Program-made: the position numbers and the translations under genes
Notes under the pieces: generated by a model
What the model was told of the DNA's origin: nothing
What the model saw: only the letters and a program-made list of their open reading frames with translations
Databases searched by the model: none
Assembly: GCF_017654505.1 (NCBI RefSeq)
Contig: NC_054536.1
Coordinates: 95,833,844 to 95,897,843, forward strand
Reading direction: 5' to 3'
DNA length: 64,000 bases
Source of the DNA: Polyodon spathula
Lineage: Eukaryota; Chordata; Actinopteri; Acipenseriformes; Polyodontidae
Shown here: positions 39,831 to 54,259 of the stretch, piece after piece
Layout: the number at the start of each line of letters is the position of its first letter
How positions within the stretch are numbered: position 1 is the stretch's first letter

Positions 39831-41095
39831 ACATCTACGCACTCCAAACCACTTTGCCACAATACTGCATATAAAAAAGGTGAAGGTGAAATAAAGCTGG
39901 TTTGAATGACAGAATCGGGTTCCACAGATAATGTCACAATGGAAACTAGAAGGCCTATGTGTCTGGAGGGCAGCTCCTGGGACACTTAATCCTCCTTCAG
40001 GGATATTTCCAGGGCTGAGGTCCTTGTTTTTTGGACTGCAAGGTATGTGACCACAATCCCATTTAAAACATTATCACCTGACCTTTTGCTTTACAGCCAA
40101 TCAATATTTGCATACATTTAAAATGAACTCACAGTCTGTATATAATGCACATGACTGGGCAGCTTTGGGTTCTTGTATAAGAGCATCTCTTGTATTTCTA
40201 ACCAATAAAAACCTGTATGCTGTGCAGCATGTTTGTATGCTTAGATATACAGTACTGTGCAAAAAAGCACAGATAGCACAATTCATCTTTGGCATATCCT
40301 AAAAGCACTTTTCTTTTTAGAAAGTAACTACACAGGCATGCTGCCAGTTGGTGTACTTGAATCAGCTGCAGCCCGGTCCTCAAACAGATATTGCTGGAAA
40401 TGTTTATTTACTTTTTCCTGTGAACACATTTTCCACAGGCTGATTGAAAAGAGTGATTGGAAATGACAGCTGTGTTTGAGAGTTGTACAATTAGATATTC
40501 TCAGTGTGTCATTTCACAATCCTGCTCATTTAACTTGCTGTCTGATGGATATAAATTTGTCTGCATTATTGTAGAGAAATGATCAGATAAGGACCGTTGC
40601 GTACATTTAATAGACTTTTATATAGATCTTCCACAGTTTTATTTAGCAATAAATTGAAAACAAATTAGTTGACTCAAGTGGTGTGTACTGTATGCACAAG
40701 TAACTGAACACGTTTAAAACCACCACTCTTCTCCTTAGTTTGTCAGGATTTCAATAATAAGGATAGTGAATTAAGGTCTTGCACTGTGAATTATAGCAAG
40801 TGAACATGGTCTAAAAATGAATAACCAATACCGACACAGTATTTTTCCTCACCGTACCTATTCCTGTCACTGCTGGTCTCAGCTAGTTAAATATTAGAAT
40901 ATTAGAATATATAATTAGAATATCTGATTACTCTCTCAAAGTGCCAGCAGTGCCGTGCTCACTCTTCAGATATTGTTTCTTCTAACATATCTTGTTTTGA
41001 GTCCTCCATTCATGTGTACTGACAAAGTAAGCAGGACTCGCTTTCGATCACTCACACTTTGACGAAAACACATGTAGTTTTTTTTTTCATTTGTT

Positions 41096-41102
<7 letters not shown>

Positions 41103-41173
<71 letters not shown>

Positions 41174-41178
41174 TTTTT
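41103..41178. repeat. (TA)n with T run
   Basis: TA at 41103-41165 followed by about 13 T residues. Confidence 0.95.
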
Positions 41179-41590
41179 ATTATTATTATTTATTTATTGC
41201 ATTTATACAGTGCTTTTTATACAAAAGTATTGCAAAACACTGTACAGTAAATAGCAGAAAAAAGCACAAACCATAAAACATTTGTCACACATAAAACTGC
41301 CACAATCAGACCATTTAAATAACAGTATACACATAAAAGCAGCAATCTTAAAGTTATATTAAAACCCACTCAGAAAGCTATTTTACAAAAGTGTGTTTTT
41401 AGTCTTGACTTGAAAACTTTAATGGTCCCAGCTTCCCTGACAAACCAAAGCAGAGCATTCCGTAACCTAGAAGAAAAAGCCCTTCCTCCCGTGTTGCTTT
41501 TGTTGACCTTAGGAATAACCAGCAGCCCTGCATACTGTGGTGAGGTTTGGAAGATACAGGGTCAGTTTACATCTCCGTTTTATCTGAATT
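41179..41590 (-). mobile_element. L2-clade LINE 3' fragment
   Basis: The minus strand translates as GLLVIPKVNKSNTGGRAFSS, then RLRNALLWFVREAGTIKVFK, then SRLKTHF, the L2-clade ORF2 C-terminus. The frame ends and a 3' UTR leads to a (TAAA/AATA)n tail at about 41180-41200. The 5' end is cut at a (TA)n block. It belongs to the same subfamily as the fragment at 45264-45670. Confidence 0.85.
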
Positions 41591-41601
41591 CAACATTAGA
41601 A

Positions 41602-42773
<1,172 letters not shown>

Positions 42774-42775
42774 TA

Positions 42776-43167
42776 TATGCCCTTATAAAAGGTGTGGTTT
42801 TATTTAGGCTAAAATAAAGCATCTAAAAATATCTCATGATCAGTTGTAGCATTAATCTGAAATTAGCCTCTCTCTCAGGCTGTGTGTGTGAAATCAAGGG
42901 AAAGAGGCACCGTGCACTCCAGAGTTTCAATGATTTTTTATGGTGTTTCTATAAATCCAAAAAAATTCTGAGATGCTTTTTGCCACTTTTCGAGAGTTGA
43001 TAAAACCTGGTGCTACTGAGGATTTCACAAGAGGAAGGACAGTGGATTGCAAAGGTCTCTAAGGAGCGTTCCAAGAAAGAAAACACATTTTGAAACCAGC
43101 AGAACTATGAATGTCAAATAGAAATATGTTCAGTTGCGATGTTGCTGGTGGAAGTCAGTCACACCAG
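42776..43167. other. Unannotated spacer
   Basis: I see nothing that I can support here. Confidence 0.45.
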
Positions 43168-43247
43168 CCAGTGGTTGAGGAGGCATGCCAGTGGTTGAGA
43201 AGGCATGCCAGTGGTTGAGAAGGCATGCCAGTGGTTGAGGAGGCATT
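43168..43247. repeat. 20-bp tandem repeat, 4 copies
   Basis: Four near-identical copies of ccagtggttgagaaggcatg, with g/a variation at one site. Confidence 0.92.
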
Positions 43248-44127
43248 GTCAGAAACACGTTCTTTCTGCAGTGAAGAGGTTGGGGCAGTGCTTCACCGCT
43301 CATATTCACCTAGGGATAGTTATCCAATCGGATGAGGGGTAACAGCTGAAACGAAGATCTATTGAGACTTGACCAGTCACATAGCAGCAAATCAACTCAA
43401 AAAAAGATTTCCTGACCATGGAGTGAATATACATGAACTCCTTGTCTGTCTTAAACTTTGACTGCTAAATATGATTCTGCTTTAGTCCGAATAGGAACAG
43501 GCTTTCTTAAATCACATATGTGGGCATTTAGTGGATATCAGTTAGAATTAAGTTGCCTGTCCCTATAAAACATTTCTTTAAATGTCTTCATCAGTGAAAA
43601 ACCGATTATTTTATGTATGTTATTAAAAAAATCATAACCAAATTGATAATGAAGTAATTTATTATAACTCCTATGGAGTAAAATGACAAACTGCATCTCA
43701 GTTTAATTACCTTTTCCATTCCTTTCTTCAAGCCTGCACAAACACTTTCCTTACATAACTACAAAATATTCATACATTTCAAAATGCATCTTTACTTAAC
43801 TCTGTTGGTGGTATAATTCAAATGTAATGGAGAACAGTTTAGCATCTTTAATTGTGGTGCTACTCATACGAGGGAGGGCTATAACACCCACTGCAAAAAT
43901 AATTCAGCGCCATTTTGGACTTGGATAGCCTCACACAACACATAGGTATAATGGTTGAGCTTCACATACAGTACATTAGCACCATTTGAAACCCTGTTAA
44001 TTGCATGGCTACAGTCATTACAGTTAAGACAGTAAGGACATAAATCCTCCCACAAAGCAATCCTTCTTCTGTGCTGTACTGTACGTTATAAATGTATTCC
44101 AATACAGCTGATGCACAGATGCTTTTT

Positions 44128-44129
<2 letters not shown>

Positions 44130-44158
<29 letters not shown>
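44130..44158 (+). repeat. 29-base poly-G run
   Basis: Seven T residues are followed by 29 consecutive G residues. A shorter G13 run lies at 46517-46529. Confidence 0.9.
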
Positions 44159-45218
44159 TAGTTTTTTCTTTCATTGTATTGAGTTTGCTAGCTGTACAGA
44201 GAACATCATCACATATTTATGTGGATTGTTTGTTACAAGCAGAAACGATTTGTATCTGGTCTCATGCACGGCCTGGAGAAGGCAGTTGCATGGACAGAAT
44301 GAACCTGCAGCTGCCCAATGTCTCTGCTACCAACTTCTGCTGTTATCCTATAATCACATGTAGGACTGCTATAATAAGGTATATAAGAACAGGGGTGGTT
44401 CCCAATAATCATTTCAAAGAATAATCATTTCAAATAAATATATATGCTTATTTCCATAAGACTGAGAAAGTAAATTAAAAGCAGAACCAGAATTGTGCAA
44501 TGTTCAGTGTTTCCATCTGACTGTTAGGAGCCCTGTTTTAAAATCTCTGAAGAGTATTTTAGTCCAGTACCATCACACCAGTGCTTTAAGATCTACACTG
44601 ACATACTGCACATATGCAGTGTGTTGAGAACCTAGCTCTAGGTGCACAATTATCTCTGAATCATGATGTTTCTTAAGTTCCTTATTGCTGCTATCATCTG
44701 TCTGTTCAATTATAACAATGATAACAATTCAGTTCTTTTCAAATATATATACACATCATTTATTTCCCTTTACAAATTGCATTGCACAGGCTTGCAATCC
44801 TTTGTAGTTTATATTAAACAGTATTTCAGTCCTTTAGGAATATTATAAGGCTTGTTTTCTGCCAGTTCTGTTTCTGTATAAATTGGCAGGGCACCAATAT
44901 TGTCTTGCAGGTCTGTTTACAAGTCTGTAAAATCTATAACAGTGAAACACATGAGACAGACTGGAAATACAGATTTTTTTTTTTTTAAAGCAGTTTTTCT
45001 CCTGAATGGCAAAGTTTAATATTTCACTCAGACTAAATGGCAAATGAATAATATTTCACTGAGATTAAATGGCAAATGTTTCTCCACTGCCAGAACTGCC
45101 CGTCTTGCACATTTACTGCCATTGCCGTGAAATAACGTTGTTCAAGTTATGCTAATGAAATGCCAGTGCTTGGATTATTGAAATTACCTGCAAGACTTTC
45201 CACCTGTTCTGATTATTG

Positions 45219-45263
45219 ACACACACGCACACACGCACACACACCCACACACACACACACACA
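45219..45263. repeat. (CA)n microsatellite
   Basis: A CA tract with cgca and ccaca interruptions. It abuts the 3' end of the minus-strand L2 fragment. Confidence 0.93.
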
Positions 45264-45670
45264 TTAAAACCCACTAAGATAAGAAAGCCATTTTATAAAA
45301 GTGCGTTTTTAGTCTTCTATAATCTACAAGAAAAAGCCCTCCCTCTTCCCGTGTTGCTTTTGTTGACCCCGGGAATAACCAGCAGCCCCGTATCCTGTGA
45401 TCTCAGAGTGCGGTTTGGAAAATACGAGGTCAGTAACTCCTGCAAATAATTAGGTGCTAATCCATTCAGGGCCTTGTAAATTAACAGTACAATCTTAAAA
45501 TCTATACCAAGTGTAAAGAAGCAAAACAGGGGTAATATGTTCACTTTTCCTGGTTTTAGTCAGAATTCTAGCGGCAGTATTCTAAACAAGCTGCAAACGG
45601 GATACCACATGTTTTGGGACACCAGAAAAAAAGTGCATTGCAATAATCAATTCTAGATTTACATATACAA
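45264..45670 (-). mobile_element. L2-clade LINE fragment
   Basis: Reading the minus strand from about 45660, one finds RIDYCNALF, VPKHVVSRLQLV, NTAARILTKTRKSEHITPVL, then after a frame break IDFKIVLLIYKALNGLAPNY, LQELLTSYFPNRTLRSQDTG and LLVIPGVNKSNTGRGRAFS. This is the segment after the RT palm in L2-clade ORF2. At least one frameshift and a deletion (LRNALLW region lost) show that it is inactive. Confidence 0.88.
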
Positions 45671-48600
45671 GATATATGTAAATAAATCTTACTCGTCTGT
45701 GGGGCATATCAACTTCAACATCCATCTCAATCTGCCTGTCACTCAGCAGTGAATGCACACACCAATACGGCAGACGGCTACCGTGTCACAAACATTATTA
45801 CCCTGTGTCTTTCTAAACAAGGGATTTAGGGGAGCTCCCTAATAAAAGCTGAATCTCAAAACAAGAATTGTGTGAATATAGTAATTGTTACAGCTGTGTG
45901 TAATGGAATTTAAAACAGGATTCATTCATCCGACTTTTTACATATCCACCCTCACTCTGGTCCGGATACACGACAGATATTTAAAATATGTACAGATAAA
46001 CAGGGATTCCAATTGCTGCTTGAGATGTTGCAGAGCTTAATTAGACATAGGGTTTTATTTTTATTTTTATAAAATGAACTTTTTGTTACAGTTTAGTTAA
46101 GAAACAACACTTTGCAGCAGTACCGTAGCCTAGTAAATCTGCCCCAATCTTCTGACCCAAACAATCAGACAGCTGGCTCCTGGTATAGGTTCTGCATATT
46201 GTAAAGTAACACTTGTCCTTTTAGATTCTCAATATTGTCTTTTTTTGAGCACCGAACAGAAAATCAAGTGCCCAGTGGCATTATAAACAGATGCCTTTCC
46301 TGCACTGGATCTGAATGTCCTTCCCTTACCCCTTTTTTTTTTTTGAAGTGCTGAGACAGGAGCTGGATTAAAGCCTATTAATATGTTGTATTAATTCTAG
46401 CTCACTGGGTTTCAATCAAGACCAGGACCCATGAGCCCAAGTCTTGCAGTGCTTATGTTTACACAGCTACAGATGTGCTGTAAATCATACACCTACTTAA
46501 TGGAGAGCTGTGCAAAGGGGGGGGGGGGGTCTTGGTTGTAAATGCTTTCAAATGATCTGTCATAAGTAGAGCTTAACCCTCAGTGGTGGCTGGTGGCACA
46601 AAAGAATGAGGTGACAGAAAAAATGCAGAGGGCTTGGGTTAGGGTTAGCAGCAGTAGAATTCAGGGGGGTTCAAATCAGGTCGCCCGGTCACCAAATGCA
46701 ACCTTCAATATGGCCAGTAGATTTTACTGTAAAGTCACACGTTTGTCAACTAAGCACGTACAGTATATACAGCAGAACTGTAATAAAGGCTTTCCGCTGC
46801 ACTGTCAGCCTCTGCACCACCCTGTTGATCTCACAGAACCAGTGGAACCAGCCCCCCTTTCCTGTTTCTATAGTAACACACACCAGCCAGTTAGGGTAGA
46901 ACAGCGGAAACTATCTTTCCAAATTCATTCTGCGATGTCTGCAGTTTGGAAGAGACAGTTATTGCCAATTTAAAGAAAATTAGGAAACAAAAAAACTTTA
47001 AAAGCAAGTAGATTCCCTTCACCCAAACAACAACAAGAGACAAAAGGAGGGTTGCGGTGTCTGTGCTGCCTTACGGCACAGAAACGGGAGTTAACACAGC
47101 TGCACAGCTTTTAATCAATTCTCTGTGTTGCAGGAGCGCTGCAGCGTTACAGGCCTTGAGTTTCCCTGACTCGCTCTGCTGATTAGCTTAGACGGCACCG
47201 GAAAACATTTTCATAAAACCAAATCTATTTGCATTTGGATTTGGAAAATCCACATCTGTCCAACTCCATGACAATGAGAATGTAACTGAAGATGAGGAGG
47301 AGGAGCTAACAGAGTGTTAGTATTTTAGCCAGCTTGTCTGACAGTGACTGAAAAATAAAGAAATGTGTTCACTTCCCTGGATTGTAGTTATAGTTCTGTG
47401 GAATTTTATATATAGTTATAGTTCCCTGGATTTTTATATTTAGTTATAGTTGCTGCAGTGACATTGTAGATGCTATAATTAGTTACTGTAAATGAGATAC
47501 TGTTTTAGCAGACACATTTCATTAAGTAAACATGTTTTTTAAATTGAAAGTAGAAATACATTTCTTTATGAATGTGCTAAGTGATAAATGCCAATTCAAA
47601 AACCATCAAAATCTACCAAGGTAGCAAATCTGCAAATTTAATGCCAGCTAAAATGTCCCGTTATACAGTACATTAGTTGCTTAAAGGATTTCAACTATCT
47701 TATTAGAAATGTAATGTAAGTTAACAGTGCCAAGAACAAATAAATAAGTAACAGAGTAATGTCTTGTATGCAGGCAGGCAGCTGGATATTTACTAAAAAT
47801 GACATTTTGTTGAATTACTTCAGATTGCAGTTGGCCTGTATGTCATGTCATTCTGGGGTTATTTCTCTGCCTTTTTGTGTGTTTTCAGATGAACACGTAC
47901 ATTGTAGGTGAATGCATCCAATGGTAGGTCACATTTGTTTCTACAGGTTGCAGAAACAGAGATCCCATACAAATGTTATGAATTCCAGTGCAGCCATTGA
48001 GTCATGGGGTAAATTAGAATCTAGACCACTTTAAAACCCGACCATAGTTATACAGACTCCCAGATCATTTCAACCTTCTTGAGTCTGTCTACTCAGACAT
48101 AAAGATCACTACAGTCAAATGTGTTGCTCATACTGAATTTGTTTTCAAGCTTCAGCCACCACTGCAACTCCTGTACAAATACTGTACATTCTTCAAGCAA
48201 CTGGGTCAAACAGTTTCTCCAACTGGAATGCATTTATCCAACCTAATTAAGCTGAAGAAGGATGGACAGTAAGGGATCTTCTCGTCATTAGGAACAAAGC
48301 TTGAGAGACGACGCAAACAGTAACGAACAAATGATTTGATTAAGTATGTAAAAAGAGGCCCATAACACATAAATTGACATCACTATAAAAATAATGTAGA
48401 GCCTTGCAGTCTTGCAATTCAATTCTAGTTCATTTCAGTTCAGTGATTAAATGTCTTTCCGAATGAGTAGCTGTTTTCCAGGTGGAGGTCAATGTGAAGT
48501 GAGTTCTTAATTGAGTCAAATCCAACAAAAGCAGCTGTCATAAATTGCCTTTTTTGTTTGGAGAGGTCAGTGGCTGGTTGAGCTTGATATTCCCCATCCT

Positions 48601-48933
48601 TGTCCTGATCCAGAAATGGAGCATGGAAGACCCTGTATAAACCCAGTTCTGTGGGGACCATGTTCCTCTGCAACGGACCCTGCCTTGCCATGCCTGCTGT
48701 GTGGAGAATTCAAGGTCAGGCCTCACTGATGCCCATTGGACTCCTACAACCTTACAAAAAGACCCAATTCACACAGTGTTTTTGTTGGCGTTGGGACCAT
48801 TTCTGTCTTAGCAAATTATCTAACCAACAGAGAGCATCAGACTGTGTGTTTGAATTAGTGCTATTAACACATTTTCTTGATAGAGCTTAGTGAATGCAAC
48901 TGGCATGCTCCTGTGTTAATTATATAATCTGTA
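45671..48933. other. Unannotated stretch
   Basis: I see no supported gene. The 126-codon frame at 46593-46973 has no recognisable domain. A short A/G-rich segment lies near 47290-47310. Confidence 0.45.
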
Positions 48934-49526
48934 TGTAACTGGTCTCTGTGTGTGTCTCTTTCCTGGGCTACTAAGAGCTGAAACCTGTGTCTCTCTCTCT
49001 TCCCTGCCTGCTCTCACATTCCGACTATTTTATATCTGCGTTGTGTTGATGTTACTGAATGATTTGTTAAAAAGAAGACCACTGGAGATCAATTGCTGGA
49101 AGACGGCGATGTTTATTTCCCTCTATAACAGAAAATTAAAGAAAATAAGCAAAAGATGGCTCGTTTCACCATTCATCTCTTATTGAGTAAAAAGAAAAAC
49201 TTCAGAAACACTTCGGGATTGCGATCTTTTTTAAACAAATTAATATAATGAAAATACTTCATTTCACAAACTCAGTCGCAATATTGTACCAATACACATC
49301 ATATTGTATTCATGAGTATTATTTAACTACATTCAAGCAAAATACTTCATATAAAATAACAAATAACAGAGAAAGAAAATAATGCATCCTACCCCTCTAG
49401 AGTCCATTAATGCCTTAACTCAGGGTTGGCGCACATTCTAATATTCTAACAATAGTGGCTGCAGTGAAAACGTGGCACTGGGTCAGGATCTTCGTAGGAT
49501 TAATAATGCGCTATATACTGGTTACA
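48934..49526 (-). repeat. 3' LTR of the gypsy-type element
   Basis: It begins TGTAACTGG and ends at ...ctggTTACA, giving short inverted ends. Blocks shared with the other LTR include aagagctgaaacctg, gcgatgtttatttccctct, taactcagggttggcgc, gtgaaaacgtggcactgg and cgctatatactg. The minus strand carries AATAAA (complement at 49112-49117). It holds about 200 bp (about 49185-49395) absent from the other LTR, either an insertion here or a deletion there. The right border is approximate; similarity weakly continues to ccaca at 49537. Confidence 0.8.
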
Positions 49527-50213
49527 TGAATTACACCACATCTTGATCCAGCGAAACAGCAGATATACACAGTTACATGTCACAATAGAATGCCACAGGG
49601 AAAAGGGAATAAGGGAAAAAACAATTCCTATCGGCATTGCTGCATCTATCTTGCAGATCAGATGAGAGAAGGTTGATCAGGCCTAAACTCAAATACTAAC
49701 ATGGTGCCTTGTACACCACGCTGTCCCATTACCCACTGCTACATCACATCCTATTGCTTATACAGTATCTTAACCCTCCTATTATGTTCCTAAGTTAGGT
49801 ACATCTGTTATGTTTTGGGTCATATTGACCCGATGCAATTTCAAACTCATTTAAACAGCCTTAATTGTTTTTATTTGCAAAGGTTTCACTAATTTCTGCT
49901 CTTTTAGTCCAGGAGTTGCGATAAAACTTCTTTGACTGTCAGCCTGGGAGCTGCTCATTCTGGAGTGACTTTACTAGTGAGATGCTATTGCAATACTGAC
50001 AGTGAAAATTAGGATATGCCTTGTAGATATATACTGTTTGTTTTTTTTGTTTATAAATATCTCCAGACAGGTGCAGCCATTTCCAGAGATAATAATAATA
50101 ATAATAACAAATTGAAGAAGTTTGTCTTATTCCTGCACACAAATCTACATAGATAAATGCCACAGGTCACAGTGACCCAAAACAACTTATCAAAGGTTCT
50201 GTTTCTGTGTATA
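49527..50213. other. Gypsy internal remnant and left half of a MITE-like element
   Basis: No coding sequence is recognisable. A TTAA at 49770-49773 is followed by ccctcctattatgttcctaa and gggtcatattgaccc, which look like one end of a palindromic MITE (see findings). Confidence 0.4.
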
Positions 50214-51699
50214 CAGTGCCTATAGAAAGTCTACACCCCCTTTAAAAATTTAAAATTAAAATGCATTATTTTTTTTTCCTTTATCTACACATCCTAAACC
50301 GTCAATTCCAAGTGAAAAAAAGATTCTAGAAATTTGAGGAAAATTAATTAAAAATAAAAACTGAAATAGCTTGGTTGGATAAGTGTCCACACCCTTGTAA
50401 TAGTAATCCTAAATGAGCTCAAGTGTAACCAATCACCTTCAAAATCATACATCAAGTTAAGTGGCCTCCACCTGTGTAAAATTGTAGTGATTCACATTAT
50501 TTCAAGATAAATTTAGCAGTTGCTGTAGGTTCCCTCTGCTGGGTAGTGCCTTTCAAAGCAAAGACTCAATCATGAGCACCAAGGCGCTTTGAAAAGAACT
50601 CTAGGACAAAGTAGTTGAAAGGCACAGATAAGGGAATGGGTATAAAAAAATATCAAAGGCCTTGAATATCCCTTGGAGCATGGTCAAGTATGGCACCACC
50701 AAGAAGGAGACTGATCAGAGAGGCTACCAAGAGGCCAATGGCAACTTTGCAAGAGCTACAGGCTTTATGGCCAAGACTGGTCGAATTGCGCATGTGACAA
50801 CAATATCTCAAGCACTCCACAAATCTGGCCTGTATGGTAGGGTGGCAACAAGGAAGCCATTACCTACAAAAGCCCACCTTGAATCCTGTTTGAAGTATGC
50901 AAAGAAAAACCACTCAGGAGATTCTATAGTCATGTGGCAAGAAGTTTTGTGGTCTGACGAAACTAAAATGGAACTTTTTGGCCTAAGTGCAAAACGTTAT
51001 GTTTGACGCAAACCCAACACAGTGCATCACCCAAAGAACACCATCCCTACTCTGAATCATGGTGGTGGCAGAATCATGTTATGTTTCTCTTCAGCAGGGA
51101 CTGGGGCACCTGTCAGGATAGAAGGAAAAATTAATGGAGCAAAGTACAGAGAAGTATTTGAGGAAAACCTGCTGCCCTCTGCAAGAAAGCTGTAACTGGA
51201 CGGAATGTCACCTTTCAGCATGACAACGACCCAAAGCTACACTGGAGGGGCTAAGGAACAAAAAGGTAAATGTCCTTGAGTGGCCCAGTCAGATCCCCGA
51301 CTTAAATCTAATCAAAAATTTGTGGCATGACTTGAAGATTGCTGTCCACCAACGCTCCCCAAGGAACTTGGCAGAGCTTGAACAGTTTTGTAAAGAAGAA
51401 TGGTCCAATATTGCCAAATCTAGTTGTGCAAACTTGGTAGAGACCTATCCCAATAGAGTCATAGCTGTAATTGCTGCCAAAGGTGCTTCCACCAAATATT
51501 AACTCGGGGTGGAGAATTACAGAATTATGATCTTTCTGTTTTGTGTTTTTAATATATAATTTTTTTCTCAATAAAACCTTTTTTTCCCCTTAACAATGTG
51601 GAGTATGGTGTGTAGATAAATGGAAAAAAATCCTCTGAGGCACTGACACAACAAAATGTGAAAAAAGTTCAAGGGGGTGTATACTTTCTATAGGCACTG
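50214..51699 (+). mobile_element. Full-length Tc1-type transposon with dead transposase
   Basis: The element runs from cagtgcctatagaaag (50214) to ctttctataggcactg (51699) and is flanked by TA on both sides. Its length, 1,486 bp, is normal for Tc1 elements. The plus-strand transposase is broken. The N-terminal helix-turn-helix region has a deletion (IPWSMVKYGTTKKETDQRG). The core keeps LWSDETKMELFG with the first catalytic Asp at about 50960. A TGA replaces the Trp after KRYV at 51004. The DNDPK segment with the second Asp is in another frame near 51222. In the third motif the catalytic Glu of the usual IENLW is Lys (IKNLW, near 51315). The terminal repeats match those of the copy at 41745-42773, so both belong to one family. 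Confidence 0.95.
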
Positions 51700-51929
51700 T
51701 AAGTTCATGACCCCAACTTAGGAAAAGTCATCAAATATTATACAGAAAATTAAAAGAAAAATAGTATTTATGCTAATTATGCTGAGACTAGAGTCTGTTC
51801 AACTGTTCATCAGACCCTATCAAGTTAGCAATGGGTAACCTCAGAAACACGGCTAAAGTTATCACTGCATTCCAATGAGGCCAAACCTACAGCACCTCCA
51901 TGTGGATTGCCCAACACCCATGCGCTTGT

Positions 51930-53525
51930 TCAATCTGCAGCCTCCACACTCCCTAGAGAACTGATGGAATCAGCCGCCATGGTGTTTTGATTACAGTCCA
52001 TACTGTCAGAACCTTGCTCCTCAGAAGACCTTATTGATTCTGACATAGTAACAGACACAAAATTAATTTGCAACAGTGGACCAGCTTGATAGTCACCATA
52101 CGATCCTGGATCTTGTAAGCATGCATTTCCAGTCATTTATTCACAACAGTGAAGACTCCTCGTGCCCATCTGTCAGCCAACTTACGTTTCCCTCTTTCAC
52201 CCTTGTTCACTAGTAACACCCTGCCGGCAAGGCTTCCCTCCTTACATTTCCTGTTGTACCCTTGTCTCTGTTGCAATTGCTCTTGATCGGTGTGCTCCTG
52301 AGCGATGATCATGGCCTGTTTCAGGTCTCCAACAAGTTTTCACATATTTGTCATAGTCCACTAATACTGGGCCACTTGGTACATTTGTGAACAACACATC
52401 TACCGGGAGTCTAGGGACCCTGTCAAACATAAGGAAAAATGGCACATATCCCGTCGTTGCATGTATGGTGGTGTTGTATGCAAACGTCAGTGATTGGAGC
52501 TGCTGCGGCCACTGATCTTTGGCTTTGAGCCCAAAGCATATTGCCAAGGGTACAGTTAAAGAACTCCATTCCTCCATTGCCCATTAGATGGTAAGCAGAA
52601 GTTCTGGACTTTGCCACACCAGTCAAACTTAACAGCTCAGTGATTAACTTGCTCCCAAAGTTGGTGCTTTAGTTAGAGTGCATGCGGTAGGGAAAGCCGT
52701 AAACACAAAAGATGTTGTGCCAGAGCTTCCATGTGACCTGTCTATCTGTTTGGGTACAACAAGGAAAGGCGTGGGCCAACTTTGTGAAATGGTCTGTCAC
52801 CACCAGCCCGTCAACAGAGTTCTGCTTTTGGTCTTCATCAGACCACAAAACAATGCAAACAAGCTCCATTGGTGTAGAGGTGTTAATGCTTTCCAGTGGA
52901 GCATGTGCTGCTGGTTCAGGAGTCTTTCACAACAATGCATACAATCTTTAATATCCCTCTCCATCTTAGACAAAAAGAAACATTTTTGAGCAAGATGTAA
53001 TGTCCTATCCTGTCCCTGGTGACCGGCAAAATCGTGCACACCTGATAAGGTTCTGGAATGTAGAGATTCAGGCAACACAAACTGGAAGCTTTTCCGTCCA
53101 GGCAATTGATCTTTGCTGACTCTGTAAAGAATGTCATCACTAACTACAAGTCTGTCCCACTGCCTAAGCACAGAGAGTACTTCAGGTGATAAGCCTTGTC
53201 TTTCTCTCCTGGCTGGTTTCCTTTTCCTTATAACAAGGGATAGGACTTGAGAGATATATGAACCTGCCACCTGATGTTGCCTGTGCTCCTGAAGTGAGAA
53301 TGCCGGTACAGCGTCTTGTATTGGAGCCACTGGGACCTGAAGATGTCGACTAGCTCTCCCAGCTCTTGTGAAGGCAGCTTGCTCCCACTTGCTATAAACC
53401 TCACAAACAGCTTTCACGTCACTACTGTCCAATGAACAGTCAAAGCGGTTAGGTATGACATTTCTGACACTGACGCATTGCTGCATAATAGTTCTCCTGA
53501 ACACATCCTGGATCTCCTCGTTCAT
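51930..53525 (-). pseudogene. Ty3/gypsy integrase pseudogene
   Basis: The longest frame (53525 down to 52797, 242 codons) contains the integrase zinc-binding region: H164, H169, C195 and C198 in GVHDFAGHQGQD ... DCMHC. The next frame (about 52869-52669) reads VVTDHFTKLAHAFP and KLWHNIFCVYGFPYR, the start of the retroviral integrase core containing its first Asp. Further frames (52626-52242) give SAYHLMGNGGMEFFNCTLGN with the third acidic residue region, then AYNTTIHATTGYVPFFLMF. The C-terminal tail reads TGNACLQDPGSYGDYQAGPL and ends near 51930. At least three frameshifts exist. Upstream RT is absent because the frame ends where the CR1 fragment begins. Confidence 0.88.
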
Positions 53526-53750
53526 AAGAACATAAGAAAGTTTACAAACAAGCTATTTGGCCCATCTCGCTCGTTTGGTTGTTAGTAGCTCATTGATCCC
53601 AGAATCTCATCAAGCAGCTTCTTGAAGGATCTCAGGGTGTCAGCTTCAACAACATTACTGGGGAGTTATTTGCAGACCCTCACAATTCTCTGTGTAAAGA
53701 AGTGCCTCCTATTTTCTGTTCTGAATGCCCCTTTATATAATCTCCATTTG
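53524..53750 (-). mobile_element. 5'-truncated CR1 LINE copy
   Basis: The segment starts with the complement of the CR1 3' tail (cataagaacataagaaag) and matches the 3' end of the large CR1 element at 55665-55890 with point differences and small deletions. Similarity stops at tctccattt. It sits exactly at the upstream border of the gypsy integrase frame, so it landed inside the older element. Confidence 0.9.
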
Positions 53751-54259
53751 AGTATTGAAAGCATGTATTGAAAAGATAAAACCGAAGAGAACCCCTCCTG
53801 TCAGTGTCACATTGTTGGGAAACAGCAACTCTACTGGAGTGTTGGTATTACTAATATTTATATGACCTCTGCCAGCCATTGTGTATGCCTAACACTAACA
53901 GCAGTATACAAAAAAAAAAAAAAAATACAAATAAAAATACTCCTGAGTGTACACCACTGTAATTACCAAAACATGTGTAGAAAACACTCATATACCAATC
54001 TCCAACATACAAAAACAAAGTTTGTCGTGATAAAATGAAAATCAAACCATTACAAATTGCATAGAGAAAGAAATAAAAAGAAGAAAGGTTTGCCTCCTTA
54101 ATTTGTCTAGAGAAAAAAAAACACAGTTCGCTGAAATGATACCGTACTGTTCACACACACAGTCTCTGGCCTTGCACTTGACGCAAGCCTTAGTCTTGTG
54201 TAGGCAATGTAGCTGCAACAACAGTCGATGGACAAGATGGCATCGATCCAAACGGAGGA
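53751..54259. other. 5' internal remnant of the gypsy element
   Basis: This lies between the CR1 fragment and the primer-binding site. I cannot recognise gag. One minus-strand frame (54042-54263) has several Cys residues (ACVKCKARDCVCEQ) but no standard CCHC zinc knuckle. Confidence 0.4.

Noticed and set aside
46593..46973. 126-codon plus-strand frame
   Set aside because: No domain or repeat relationship visible, and a second overlapping frame of similar quality exists.
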